A DNA stretch of 13,216 nt from Prevotella sp. UBA3757. GTDB lineage: Bacteria; Bacteroidota; Bacteroidia; Bacteroidales; Bacteroidaceae. The stretch is taken from positions 2,140 to 15,355 of the forward strand of contig DFGF01000164.1 in the NCBI GenBank assembly GCA_002371715.1, given 5' to 3'. The position numbers and the translations under genes are program-made. How positions within the stretch are numbered: position 1 is the stretch's first letter; every line of letters begins with the position of its first letter. The notes below the pieces were generated by a model, which had not been told where the DNA came from, did not search any database, and worked only from the letters and a program-made list of their open reading frames with translations. Positions 1-7,781 of this stretch are shown piece by piece.

Positions 1-11
1 TCGCTTATTCG

Positions 12-19
12 TACCTTTG
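12..19 (+). promoter_or_regulatory. Bacteroidota -7 promoter box (TACCTTTG) of the exonuclease operon
   Basis: TACCTTTG matches the Bacteroidota sigma-factor -7 consensus TAnnTTTG exactly and is followed by CA, as in two other promoters of this window. The -33 box would lie before the first base of the window and cannot be checked. Transcription normally starts 4-7 bases after the final G, here about positions 23-26, only 2-5 bases before the ATG at 28. Confidence 0.75.
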
Positions 20-27
20 CACCCCAA

Positions 28-678
28 ATGAAGAAGATTATTTATAATAAATTCGACAAAGCACTCATCGCTACGCTGCCGCGTGTGCTCTTTGAAGGCC
101 GTATTGTGGTGGTGCTGACGGAAAGGGAAGCCGCCAAGGCTGTCGACTACCTCCTGTCGCAGCCCATCCTGGGTGTCGATACAGAGACACGCCCGTCGTT
201 CAAGAAAGGGCGGATTCATCGCGTGGCACTGCTGCAGGTGTCTTCACGCGAGGTCTGTTTCCTGTTCCGGCTCAACCAGCTGGGTCTCTCGCCCTCGGTG
301 AAGCGTCTCCTGGAGGACACGACGGTTCCCAAGATTGGACTTTCGCTGCGTGACGACTTGTCGTCGCTGCACAAATTAGGCGATTTCAACGCCGGGAATT
401 TCATTGATCTGCAAGACCACGTACGCGAGATAGGGGTGGAGGATCTGAGCCTTCAGAAGCTCTATGCCAACTTCTTTGCCCAGAAGATTTCGAAGCGTGA
501 GCAGCTGACTAATTGGGAAGCAGACATCCTGCAGGACAAACAGAAACTGTATGCTGCCACCGATGCCTGGTCGTGCATCCAGCTCTACGAGGAGCTGATG
601 CGACTGGAGCAGACGGGCGATTATGAACTCATAACGGTGACAAACAATGACAATGTACAAGCAGATTCAGCTGCGTAA
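28..678 (+). CDS. 3'-5' exonuclease, RNase D-like DEDDy family
   Basis: This 216-residue protein has the three exonuclease motifs of the DEDDy superfamily. Exo I is D51-T-E53 in a hydrophobic strand (ILGVDTET). Exo II is around D109/D110 in GLSLRDD. Exo III is Y175-x3-D179 (YAATD). These acidic residues bind two metal ions and remove nucleotides from 3' ends. The size fits a bare exonuclease domain; the C-terminal HRDC domains of true RNase D are absent, so the substrate (RNA or DNA) cannot be told from sequence. The fold and opening residues match short Bacteroidota proteins annotated as 3'-5' exonuclease. The start at 28 is the only reasonable one: it sits just before the conserved N-terminus and a few bases after the promoter box. 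The 3' end overlaps the rRNA methyltransferase start, suggesting translational coupling and a role in RNA metabolism. Confidence 0.9.
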   Translation: MKKIIYNKFDKALIATLPRVLFEGRIVVVLTEREAAKAVDYLLSQPILGVDTETRPSFKKGRIHRVALLQVSSREVCFLFRLNQLGLSPSVKRLLEDTTVPKIGLSLRDDLSSLHKLGDFNAGNFIDLQDHVREIGVEDLSLQKLYANFFAQKISKREQLTNWEADILQDKQKLYAATDAWSCIQLYEELMRLEQTGDYELITVTNNDNVQADSAA

Positions 679-1840
679 GGGCAAGGATGAGAGCCTGCGC
701 AGGTTTCATCCCTGGGTGTTCTCAGGGGCTATCCAGCATGTTGACGACGGCGTGGACGAGGGGGACGTGGTGCGCGTAGTGACAGCTTCGGGCGATTTCA
801 TCGCCGTCGGACACTATCAGGAAGGGTCTATCGCCGTGCGCGTCCTGACGTTCAGCGATGTCGAGATTGACGATGCTTTCTGGCAGTCGCGTCTACGTTC
901 GGCCTTCCAGATGCGTCAAGCCGTAGGTTTAGTTACAGACCCAACTCTCAACGACACCTACCGCCTCGTCCATGGTGAGGGAGACAATCTGCCCGGCCTG
1001 ATAATCGATGTCTACGGACAGACCGCTGTCATGCAGGCCCACAGCATCGGTATGCACCGAAGTCGCAAACAGATAGCCCATGCACTGCAGAAGGTGATGG
1101 AATCGCACATTTCCAATATCTATTATAAGAGTGAGACCACGCTGCCTTTCATGACAGCCGACGACATGAGTGGTTTCCTGGTAGGCGGTGGCGACGACAA
1201 TATTGGCGTAGAAAACGGACTGAAATTCCGCGTCGACTGGCTTCGCGGCCAGAAGACGGGTTTCTTTGTCGACCAGCGCGAGAACCGTTCGTTGCTCGAA
1301 CACTATGCCCGTGGCAGGCGCGTGCTCAATATGTTCTGCTACACGGGAGGCTTCTCCGTCTATGCCATGCGTGGCGGGGCAGAACTCGTCCATAGCGTTG
1401 ACAGTTCTGAAAAAGCCATTATGCTGACCCGTCAGAACGTGGAACTGAACTTCCCCGGCGACACCCGCCACGAAGCCTACTGCGAGGACGCGTTCAAGTT
1501 CCTCAGCACTCTAAACGCTACGCATAATTATAACCTTGTCATTCTTGACCCGCCGGCTTTTGCCAAGCACCGTGGTGCGCTGCACAATGCGCTGAAGGGT
1601 TATACCCGACTGAACCAGAAGGCTTTTGAGAAGATAGAGCGTGGCGGCATCCTGTTCACGTTCTCCTGTTCGCAGGTGGTCACCAAAGACCATTTCCGTA
1701 ATGCTGTCTTTACCGCTGCAGCCTTGGCCAAGCGTAAGGTGCGCATCCTGCACCAGCTGCACCAGCCGCAGGATCATCCCGTCAATATCTATCATCCCGA
1801 AGGGGAGTACCTGAAGGGACTGGTGCTCTATGTGGAGTAG
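653..1840 (+). CDS. rlmI: Class I SAM-dependent 23S rRNA methyltransferase, RlmI type
   Basis: Predicted cytoplasmic rRNA large-subunit methyltransferase; the E. coli relative makes m5C1962 in 23S rRNA. Counting from 653 gives 395 residues, close to the 396 of E. coli RlmI. An N-terminal PUA domain (about 1-75, with HPWVFSGAI) is followed by a middle domain and a Rossmann methyltransferase domain. That domain has the SAM-binding YTGGF motif (230-234), an acidic residue in VDSSEKA, the DPPAF motif (299-303) and FSCSQ with Cys339. An ATG at 647 would add two residues, but 653 lines up residue for residue with the start of E. coli RlmI. The start lies inside the upstream exonuclease gene (26-base overlap) and the end overlaps tilS by 11 bases, so the three genes look co-translated. 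The exact target base is inferred from the family. Confidence 0.9.
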   Translation: MYKQIQLRKGKDESLRRFHPWVFSGAIQHVDDGVDEGDVVRVVTASGDFIAVGHYQEGSIAVRVLTFSDVEIDDAFWQSRLRSAFQMRQAVGLVTDPTLNDTYRLVHGEGDNLPGLIIDVYGQTAVMQAHSIGMHRSRKQIAHALQKVMESHISNIYYKSETTLPFMTADDMSGFLVGGGDDNIGVENGLKFRVDWLRGQKTGFFVDQRENRSLLEHYARGRRVLNMFCYTGGFSVYAMRGGAELVHSVDSSEKAIMLTRQNVELNFPGDTRHEAYCEDAFKFLSTLNATHNYNLVILDPPAFAKHRGALHNALKGYTRLNQKAFEKIERGGILFTFSCSQVVTKDHFRNAVFTAAALAKRKVRILHQLHQPQDHPVNIYHPEGEYLKGLVLYVE

Positions 1841-3173
1841 GGTTTGCGAATATATAAGTAGGCATAATCTGCTTAAACCAAATGAATTATACATTGTTGC
1901 TTTAAGCGGAGGCGCAGACAGCGTTACGCTGCTTTTGTTGCTGCGAGAGCAGGGCTACAATGTCCATGCAGCCCATTGTAATTTCCTTCTTCGCGGCAGT
2001 GAGTCAGACCGTGATGAACAGTTCTGTGCCGACCTCTGCCAGAGGCTTGGCGTCCCCTTCCATCGCGTCCATTTCGACACGCAGACCTATGCCGAACTGC
2101 ATGGCGTGAGCATTGAGATGGCTGCCCGTACGCTGCGCTACCAGTGGTTTGGCCAGCTCTGTCGTGACATCGGGGCCGCCGCCGTCTGCGTGGCTCACCA
2201 TCGTGACGACTCCGTGGAGACGGTCATCTTGAACATGGTGCGGGGCACGGGCTTGCGCGGACTGACGGGCATTCAGCCCCGTTCGGTGCTGGCGATGGAT
2301 GGTGCTGGCGATGCCGAACTGACCGTGTTGCGTCCCCTCCTGTGTGTGTCGAGGCATGAAATCGAACAGTTCCTGATAGAAAGAGGGCAGGCATACGTCA
2401 CTGACAGTACCAATCTGGAGCCCGATGTACTGAGGAATAAAATCCGTCTCGAGGTACTTCCCTTGCTTGCTACACTCAATCCGGCAGTAGCCGAGAACAT
2501 TCTACGCACGTCGGAGAACTTGGCTGCTGCACAGGGTGCGTTGAATGTGATGATGTCTGACTCGTTGAATGGTAACACGTTGGAATTAAGCCGTTACGCT
2601 GATTTTAACTCAAGGGAATATGTGACCTTTGAATGGATGAAACAATACGGCTTTAATGGTTGTCAGGTCCGACAGATTCTGGAGGCTGAGACGGGTGGTA
2701 TTGTGAGTTCTTCGGCAGGCTTCGAGGTGCTGAAAGACCGAGACAGGTTGCTTGTCGAACCCATGCTGCGACCCATGAAGCCCCTCGTCATTCCCGAGGA
2801 GGGCGTCTACCGATTGCCAGAAGATGCCGTTTTGGAATCAAGTACGGCTGTAATCCGGCTGCAAAGGCGTGAGGCTTACGTTTCGAAGTTGGCCGATGTT
2901 GCTACGCTTGACGCCCATCAGGTGATGTTTCCGTTGACGCTCAGGCGGACTACGGACGGTGACAGGATGGTGCCCTACGGCATGAAAGGGCGCAAATTGT
3001 TGAGCGACCTGATGACCGACCGTCACATGACGCGCTTCGAGAAGCGCCGCCAACTGGTGCTGACCGATGCCCAGGGTGATGTCGTGTGGGCGGTGGGCCT
3101 GCGTGTCAGTCAGCGGGCATCTGTTACGCCGTCAACCGCCGAAGTGCTTGAAATTCGGTTCGAAATGCGGTAA
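1830..3173 (+). CDS. tilS: tRNA(Ile)-lysidine synthetase
   Basis: TilS uses ATP and lysine to convert C34 of the CAU-anticodon tRNA-Ile to lysidine, switching its decoding from AUG to AUA and its identity from Met to Ile. The 447-residue protein has the PP-loop SGGADS (26-31) that binds ATP, the conserved AHHRDDSVET segment, and TDSTN (191-195) followed by RNKIR (202-206), all hallmarks of the family. The C-terminal portion (about 370-446, with LRRTTDGDRMVPYGMKGRK) matches the TilS C-terminal domain that contacts tRNA. Length fits full-size bacterial TilS (E. coli 432). The ATG at 1830 lies inside the last codons of the upstream methyltransferase gene. The neighbouring ileS charges tRNA-Ile, so the pair is functionally related although it appears to be transcribed separately. 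Confidence 0.97.
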   Translation: MWSRVCEYISRHNLLKPNELYIVALSGGADSVTLLLLLREQGYNVHAAHCNFLLRGSESDRDEQFCADLCQRLGVPFHRVHFDTQTYAELHGVSIEMAARTLRYQWFGQLCRDIGAAAVCVAHHRDDSVETVILNMVRGTGLRGLTGIQPRSVLAMDGAGDAELTVLRPLLCVSRHEIEQFLIERGQAYVTDSTNLEPDVLRNKIRLEVLPLLATLNPAVAENILRTSENLAAAQGALNVMMSDSLNGNTLELSRYADFNSREYVTFEWMKQYGFNGCQVRQILEAETGGIVSSSAGFEVLKDRDRLLVEPMLRPMKPLVIPEEGVYRLPEDAVLESSTAVIRLQRREAYVSKLADVATLDAHQVMFPLTLRRTTDGDRMVPYGMKGRKLLSDLMTDRHMTRFEKRRQLVLTDAQGDVVWAVGLRVSQRASVTPSTAEVLEIRFEMR

Positions 3174-3208
3174 TTCCACCTTAATATATGCTTGCATTAA
3201 GCTTCTTT

Positions 3209-3243
3209 AAGTATCCTTACCATGAATTTGAAAGGATATTTTT
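3209..3243 (+). terminator. Weak intrinsic terminator after tilS
   Basis: TATCCTT (3212-3218) pairs perfectly with AAGGATA (3232-3238). One G-T wobble and two A-T pairs can extend the stem to 10 base pairs around a 13-base loop, and a run of T (3239-3243) follows. It lies 35 bases after the tilS stop codon. The stem is AT-rich and the loop long, so termination may be partial. The T-tract overlaps the -33 box of the ileS promoter. Confidence 0.5.
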
Positions 3244-3272
3244 GGTCGGTTCAAAAAAAATGATTACCTTTG
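3241..3272 (+). promoter_or_regulatory. Bacteroidota promoter of ileS (TTTG, 20 bases, TACCTTTG)
   Basis: A -33 box TTTG (3241-3244) is separated by 20 bases from a -7 box TACCTTTG (3265-3272), both perfect to consensus. The expected start point is near 3277-3279, giving ileS a leader of about 43 bases. It is the only consensus promoter seen outside a coding region between 3241 and 12918, so it may drive a very long operon. Confidence 0.8.
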
Positions 3273-3282
3273 CACGGTTTTT

Positions 3283-3306
3283 GTAAAGTAAAAAGTAAAA
3301 GTAAAC
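3283..3306 (+). repeat. Four GTAAA-type units in the ileS leader
   Basis: The leader reads GTAAA, GTAAAAA, GTAAAA, GTAAAC in succession, a degenerate microsatellite of A-rich units. It probably keeps the leader unstructured for initiation without a Shine-Dalgarno sequence. No riboswitch or T-box fold is seen in the roughly 43-base leader, which is too short for one. Confidence 0.5.
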
Positions 3307-3320
3307 AAAGATACATACGT

Positions 3321-6300
3321 ATGGAGAAGAGATTTGCCGAGCATAACGGCTTGAACCTGACGCAGACGAACAATGACGTGCTGCAGATGTGGAAAGAAAA
3401 AAATGTGTTCTGGCGTTCCGTGACGGAACGTGAAGGTTGTCCGCAGTTTGTGTTCTTCGAGGGACCTCCCTCGGCTAACGGCCATCCTGGCATCCATCAT
3501 GTGCTGGCCAGAAGTATCAAGGACACCTTCAACCGTTATAAGACCATGAGGGGCTTCCAGGTGAAGCGCAAGGCCGGATGGGACACCCACGGACTGCCCG
3601 TCGAACTGGGCGTCGAAAAGGAACTGGGCATTACCAAGGCCGATATCGACAATAAGGACTCCGAGCGCTATATCTCGACCGAGGACTACAATCGTAAATG
3701 TCGTGAGAACGTGATGATGTATACCGCCGAGTGGCGCGAACTGACCGAGAAGATGGGCTATTTCGTCGACCTCGACAATCCCTACATCACTTACGACAAT
3801 AAATATATCGAGACGCTGTGGTGGTTGCTCAAGCAGTTCTATGAGAAGGGACTGCTCTACAAGGGCTACACCATCCAGCCCTATTCGCCTGCTGCCGGTA
3901 CCGGCCTGTCGTCGCACGAGCTGAACCAGCCCGGCTGCTATCGTGACGTGAAGGACACCACCTGCACGGCGATGTTCAAGGCGAAGTCCGGATTACCTAA
4001 GACATCAGGTACATCGGATGGTTGGGGGCCGCTCTATTTCTTGGCATGGACGACTACCCCGTGGACTCTGGCTGCCAACTCAGCCCTCTGCGTCGGTCCG
4101 AAGATTGACTATGTGGCCGTAGAAACCTACAATCCCTATACCGCCGACAAGGTGACGCTGGTGCTGGCCGAGGCCCGTCTGAATGCCTACCTGCCTGCTG
4201 AGGGCTGCATCACCGACGGTGGCGAGATGCCTGAATATAAGAAGGGTGACAAGTTGGTGCCCTATCGCATCGTGGCCCGCTACAAGGGTACGGACCTTGT
4301 CGGCATGGAGTACGAGCAGCTCATCCCTGCCATCCGTCCTATGGGCGACGCTTTCCGTGTGATTCCCGGTGACTATGTGACAACGGAGGATGGTGCCGGT
4401 ATCGTGCATATCGCTCCCAACTTCGGTGCTGACGATGCTTTCGTGGCCAAGAAGGCCGGTATCTGTCCCATCGTGCTTGTTGACAAGAAAGGACAGGAGC
4501 GCCCCGTTGTTGACTTGCAGGGTAAGTACTTCGTCATTGACGACCTTGACCCCGATTTTGTGGCCAAGTACGTGAATGTCGACGAGTGGAACAAGTTTGC
4601 CGGGCGCTACGTCAAGAATGCCTACGACGATACGCTGACCGATAAGGACGAGACCCTGGACATCTCCATCTGCATGGACTTGAAAGCCCAGAACAAGGTG
4701 TTCAAGATTGAGAAGCACGTCCACAACTACCCCCACTGCTGGCGCACCGACAAGCCCGTGCTCTACTATCCGCTGGACTCATGGTTTATTAAGAGCACAG
4801 CCAAGAAGGAACGCATGTCGGAACTCAACAAGACCATCAACTGGCAGCCGGAATCGACGGGTACAGGCCGTTTTGGCAACTGGCTCGACAATCTGAACGA
4901 CTGGAACCTCTCGCGTTCGCGCTTCTGGGGCACGCCGCTGCCCATCTGGCGTTCGGAGGACGGTGAGGAGCTATGTATTGGCAGCGTCGAGGAACTGTAT
5001 AACGAGATAGAAAAGGCGGTTAAGGCCGGTTTCATGACTTCGAATCCGCTGAAGGACAAGGGCTTTGTGCCTGGCGATATGTCGCAGGAGAACTACGACC
5101 GCATTGACCTGCACCGTCCGTACGTGGACTATATCTTCCTTTGCTCGCCGTCAGGCAAGAAGATGAAGCGCGAGACAGACCTCATTGACGTCTGGTTCGA
5201 CTCTGGTTCCATGCCTTACGCCCAAATCCACTATCCGTTTGAAAATGCCGATTTAATCGACAAACGCATCGCCTTCCCCTGCGATTTCATCAATGAGGGC
5301 GTCGACCAGACACGCGGCTGGTTCTTCACGCTACATGCCATTGCCACGATGATATTCGACTCGGTAGCCTTTAAAAACGTGATTTCATCGGGACTTGTGC
5401 TCGATGCCAAGGGCAACAAGATGTCGAAGCATGTGGGCAATGTCGTCAATCCGTTTGACATGATTGACAAGTACGGCAGCGACGCCGTGCGTTTCTATAT
5501 GATGACCAACTCCGAACCGTGGGACAACCTGAAGTTCGACCCTGAGGGTGTCGACGAGGTGCGCCGCAAGTTCTTCGGTACCTTATATAATACCTATTCC
5601 TTCTTTGCCCTCTACGCCAACGTTGACGGCTGGGAGCCTGTGGAACATGACGAGGCCGATACTCATGGTGCGGAACTGCCCGAGATTGACCGTTGGATAT
5701 TGTCCAGTCTTAACACGCTGGTGAAGAAGGTCACTGCTGAATTGGACGGTTACGACCCCACACGTGCCGGTCGACTCATTGATGCCTTTGTCAATGACGA
5801 CCTCTCCAACTGGTATGTCCGACTGAACCGCAAGCGTTTCTGGGGCAAGGATATGAGTGCTGACAAGCAGTCGGCCTTCACGACGCTCTACACCTGCCTG
5901 ATGACGGTAGCCAAGCTGGTGGCTCCCTTTGCACCTTTCTTTGCCGACCAGCTCTACAAGGATCTTGGCGGCCAGAAGGACAGCGTACACCTGGATAACT
6001 TCCCCGTGGCTGACGAGTCGCTCATCGACCAGGAACTGGAGGCCCGCATGGAGATGGCCCAGAAAATTACGTCGATGGTGCTGGCTCTGCGCCGCAAGGT
6101 CAACATCAAGGTGCGCCAGCCGCTGCAGGCCATCATGATTCCTGCTACCGACGAGCAGCGCCGCCATATCGAGGCCGTGAAGGACCTCATCATGAACGAG
6201 GTGAACGTCAAGGAGCTGCGCTTTGTCGAGGGTAGCGGCATCCTGGTCAAGAAGGTGAAGTGTAACTTCCGCATCATGGGTAAGAAGTTCGGCAAGCAGA

Positions 6301-6761
6301 TGAAGGCCGTGGCCGCTGCCGTCGATGCTCTCACGCAGGAGCAGATTGCCCAGTTGGAGGCTCAGGGCAGCATTGGAATCATGGTGGATGGCAGTGAGCT
6401 TACCGTGGAGGTTGCCGACGTGGAAATCATCAGTGAGGACATTCCCGGATGGCTGGTATCGAACGAAGGCACGCTGACCGTGGCCCTTGAGATTGAACTG
6501 ACCGACGAGCTGAAGCAGGAGGGCATGGCGCGCGAACTGGTGAACCGCATCCAGAACATCCGCAAAGACAGCGGCCTGGAGATTACTGACCGCATCAGCG
6601 TCGTCATCACCCCCCGAGCCGAGGTGGAGGCTGCCGTCAAGAGCTTTGGTGAATACATCATGAACCAGGTACTGGCCGACGGCATCACCCTGGCTGAGAA
6701 CGATGGTACGGAGGCCGACTTCGACGACTTCAAACTGAACATTCAAATAACTAAAAAATAA
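3321..6761 (+). CDS. ileS: Isoleucyl-tRNA synthetase, type 2 (eukaryote-like)
   Basis: Class I synthetase that activates isoleucine and charges tRNA-Ile in the cytoplasm. At 1146 residues it is longer than the 938 of E. coli and matches the eukaryote-like type 2 enzymes of Bacteroidota. The signature that is HIGH in most class I enzymes reads GIHH at 57-60 (SANG-HP-GIHH). KMSKS appears as KMSKH (700-704). The editing domain CP1 has WTTTPWT (243-249) and GAGIVHIAPNFGADD (358-372), which carries the editing aspartate. DQTRGWF (662-668) and WFDSGS are also intact. The anticodon-binding domain and a C-terminal extension typical of type 2 follow. An in-frame TTG at 3270 would add 17 residues, but it lies within the -7 promoter box upstream of the start point, so ATG 3321 is used. 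A DksA-like gene follows 7 bases after the stop. Confidence 0.98.
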   Translation: MEKRFAEHNGLNLTQTNNDVLQMWKEKNVFWRSVTEREGCPQFVFFEGPPSANGHPGIHHVLARSIKDTFNRYKTMRGFQVKRKAGWDTHGLPVELGVEKELGITKADIDNKDSERYISTEDYNRKCRENVMMYTAEWRELTEKMGYFVDLDNPYITYDNKYIETLWWLLKQFYEKGLLYKGYTIQPYSPAAGTGLSSHELNQPGCYRDVKDTTCTAMFKAKSGLPKTSGTSDGWGPLYFLAWTTTPWTLAANSALCVGPKIDYVAVETYNPYTADKVTLVLAEARLNAYLPAEGCITDGGEMPEYKKGDKLVPYRIVARYKGTDLVGMEYEQLIPAIRPMGDAFRVIPGDYVTTEDGAGIVHIAPNFGADDAFVAKKAGICPIVLVDKKGQERPVVDLQGKYFVIDDLDPDFVAKYVNVDEWNKFAGRYVKNAYDDTLTDKDETLDISICMDLKAQNKVFKIEKHVHNYPHCWRTDKPVLYYPLDSWFIKSTAKKERMSELNKTINWQPESTGTGRFGNWLDNLNDWNLSRSRFWGTPLPIWRSEDGEELCIGSVEELYNEIEKAVKAGFMTSNPLKDKGFVPGDMSQENYDRIDLHRPYVDYIFLCSPSGKKMKRETDLIDVWFDSGSMPYAQIHYPFENADLIDKRIAFPCDFINEGVDQTRGWFFTLHAIATMIFDSVAFKNVISSGLVLDAKGNKMSKHVGNVVNPFDMIDKYGSDAVRFYMMTNSEPWDNLKFDPEGVDEVRRKFFGTLYNTYSFFALYANVDGWEPVEHDEADTHGAELPEIDRWILSSLNTLVKKVTAELDGYDPTRAGRLIDAFVNDDLSNWYVRLNRKRFWGKDMSADKQSAFTTLYTCLMTVAKLVAPFAPFFADQLYKDLGGQKDSVHLDNFPVADESLIDQELEARMEMAQKITSMVLALRRKVNIKVRQPLQAIMIPATDEQRRHIEAVKDLIMNEVNVKELRFVEGSGILVKKVKCNFRIMGKKFGKQMKAVAAAVDALTQEQIAQLEAQGSIGIMVDGSELTVEVADVEIISEDIPGWLVSNEGTLTVALEIELTDELKQEGMARELVNRIQNIRKDSGLEITDRISVVITPRAEVEAAVKSFGEYIMNQVLADGITLAENDGTEADFDDFKLNIQITKK

Positions 6762-6768
6762 TAGACTT

Positions 6769-7149
6769 ATGGCAGAAAAAACACGTTACACGGACGAAGA
6801 GCTTGAGGAGTTCAAGGCTATTATCGAGGAAAAACTCGTGCTGGCTAAGCGTGACTACGACCAGATGATGAACGCACTGATGAACAAGGACTCGAACGAT
6901 GTGGACGACACGTCACCCACATACAAGGCTTTGGAGGAGGGTAGTGCCAGCCAGTCGAAAGAGGAAATCATCTCGCTGGCTGCACGCCAGCAGAAGTTCA
7001 TCCAGGGGCTGAAGGCTGCGCTGGTACGTATCGAGAATAAGACTTACGGTATTGACCGCATCACGGGTAAGCTGATTCCCAAGGAGCGGCTGAAAGCTGT
7101 TCCGCACGCTACACTGAGTGTTGAGTCGAAAATGGCAAGTAAGAGGTGA
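6769..7149 (+). CDS. TraR/DksA-family protein lacking zinc-finger cysteines
   Basis: A 126-residue acidic-to-basic protein. Residues about 8-90 are rich in Glu, Lys and Leu and look like the helical hairpin of DksA, with an acidic tip (DSNDVDDTS, 41-49). The C-terminal block YGIDRITGKLIPKERLKAVPHATLS (93-117) is the recognisable DksA/TraR finger segment. DksA proteins bind the RNA polymerase secondary channel and tune transcription with ppGpp. This protein contains no cysteine at all: the position where relatives have a Cys (YGIC) is Asp96, so it cannot bind zinc in the usual way. Whether it still binds polymerase is unknown. It sits between ileS (7-base gap) and lspA (4-base overlap), a gene order I associate with Bacteroidales genomes. 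Family assignment is strong; function is inferred. Confidence 0.88.
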   Translation: MAEKTRYTDEELEEFKAIIEEKLVLAKRDYDQMMNALMNKDSNDVDDTSPTYKALEEGSASQSKEEIISLAARQQKFIQGLKAALVRIENKTYGIDRITGKLIPKERLKAVPHATLSVESKMASKR

Positions 7150-7781
7150 GAAGTGATTCCGGTATCGTCAGACGCGGCTGGCTGGCAGTAGCCATCGTGG
7201 TGGCCGTGCTCGTAGCCGACCAGGCCATCAAGATATGGGTGAAGACCCACATGATGCTTCATGAGCAGATAGAAGTGCTGTCGTGGTTTAAAATCGTGTT
7301 CATCGAGAACAATGGTATGGCCTACGGCATGGAAATCGGCTCGAAGCTGCTGCTCAGTATCTTCCGTATTGTGGCCATCGCACTGCTGGGCTGGTATATG
7401 GCCCGGCAGGCACGTCAGCGGGCCCGGTGGGGCTACATTGTCTGTCTGGCCATGGTCATGGCCGGAGCCATCGGCAATATTGTCGACTCGATGTTCTACG
7501 GACTGGTCTTCAGTGCTAGCAGTGAGTTCTACACCAGCTATTTCGTACCGTTCGGGACGGGCTATGCCCCCTTCCTGATGGGTAAGGTGGTCGACATGTT
7601 CTACTTTCCGCTCATCGTCACCACGTGGCCCGACTGGGTACCCTACGTGGGCGGCAATCCCTACGTATTCTTCTCGCCGGTCTTCAATCTGGCCGACTCC
7701 AGCATCTCGGTGGGTGTCGTACTGCTATTACTGTTCTATCGTAAGGAAATCGGTGAAATCACGTTAAAGAGCAAACCATGA
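7146..7781 (+). CDS. lspA: Lipoprotein signal peptidase (signal peptidase II)
   Basis: LspA is an inner-membrane aspartyl protease that cuts the signal peptide off diacylglyceryl-modified prolipoproteins. The 211-residue protein has four hydrophobic stretches (about 11-31, 65-85, 96-118, 176-198). The catalytic aspartates are in GNIVDS (Asp114) and FNLADS (Asp184), and the conserved LVADQ (Asp25) and ENNGMAYG (54-61) segments are present. E. coli LspA has 164 residues; the extra length is a loop of about 55 residues between the two catalytic motifs (about 120-175), as in other Bacteroidota. The first motif ends in Ser115 where many families have Arg. Translation starts at GTG, overlapping the upstream stop as GTGA; this start puts the first membrane helix in the usual place. 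The downstream gene encodes a predicted lipoprotein, a likely substrate. Confidence 0.96.
   Translation: MRSDSGIVRRGWLAVAIVVAVLVADQAIKIWVKTHMMLHEQIEVLSWFKIVFIENNGMAYGMEIGSKLLLSIFRIVAIALLGWYMARQARQRARWGYIVCLAMVMAGAIGNIVDSMFYGLVFSASSEFYTSYFVPFGTGYAPFLMGKVVDMFYFPLIVTTWPDWVPYVGGNPYVFFSPVFNLADSSISVGVVLLLLFYRKEIGEITLKSKP

Noticed and set aside
3270..3320. TTG start extending ileS by 17 residues
   Set aside because: It lies inside the -7 promoter box, upstream of the expected transcription start, and the extension (KSKSKQRYIR) comes from the A-rich leader repeats.
3174..3320. T-box or riboswitch leader before ileS
   Set aside because: The predicted transcript leader is only about 43 bases of A-rich sequence, too short for a T-box, and shows no conserved T-box sequence.
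5583..6746. 387-codon ORF on the minus strand
   Set aside because: It is the antisense shadow of the 3' part of ileS, whose sense frame has clear domain content.
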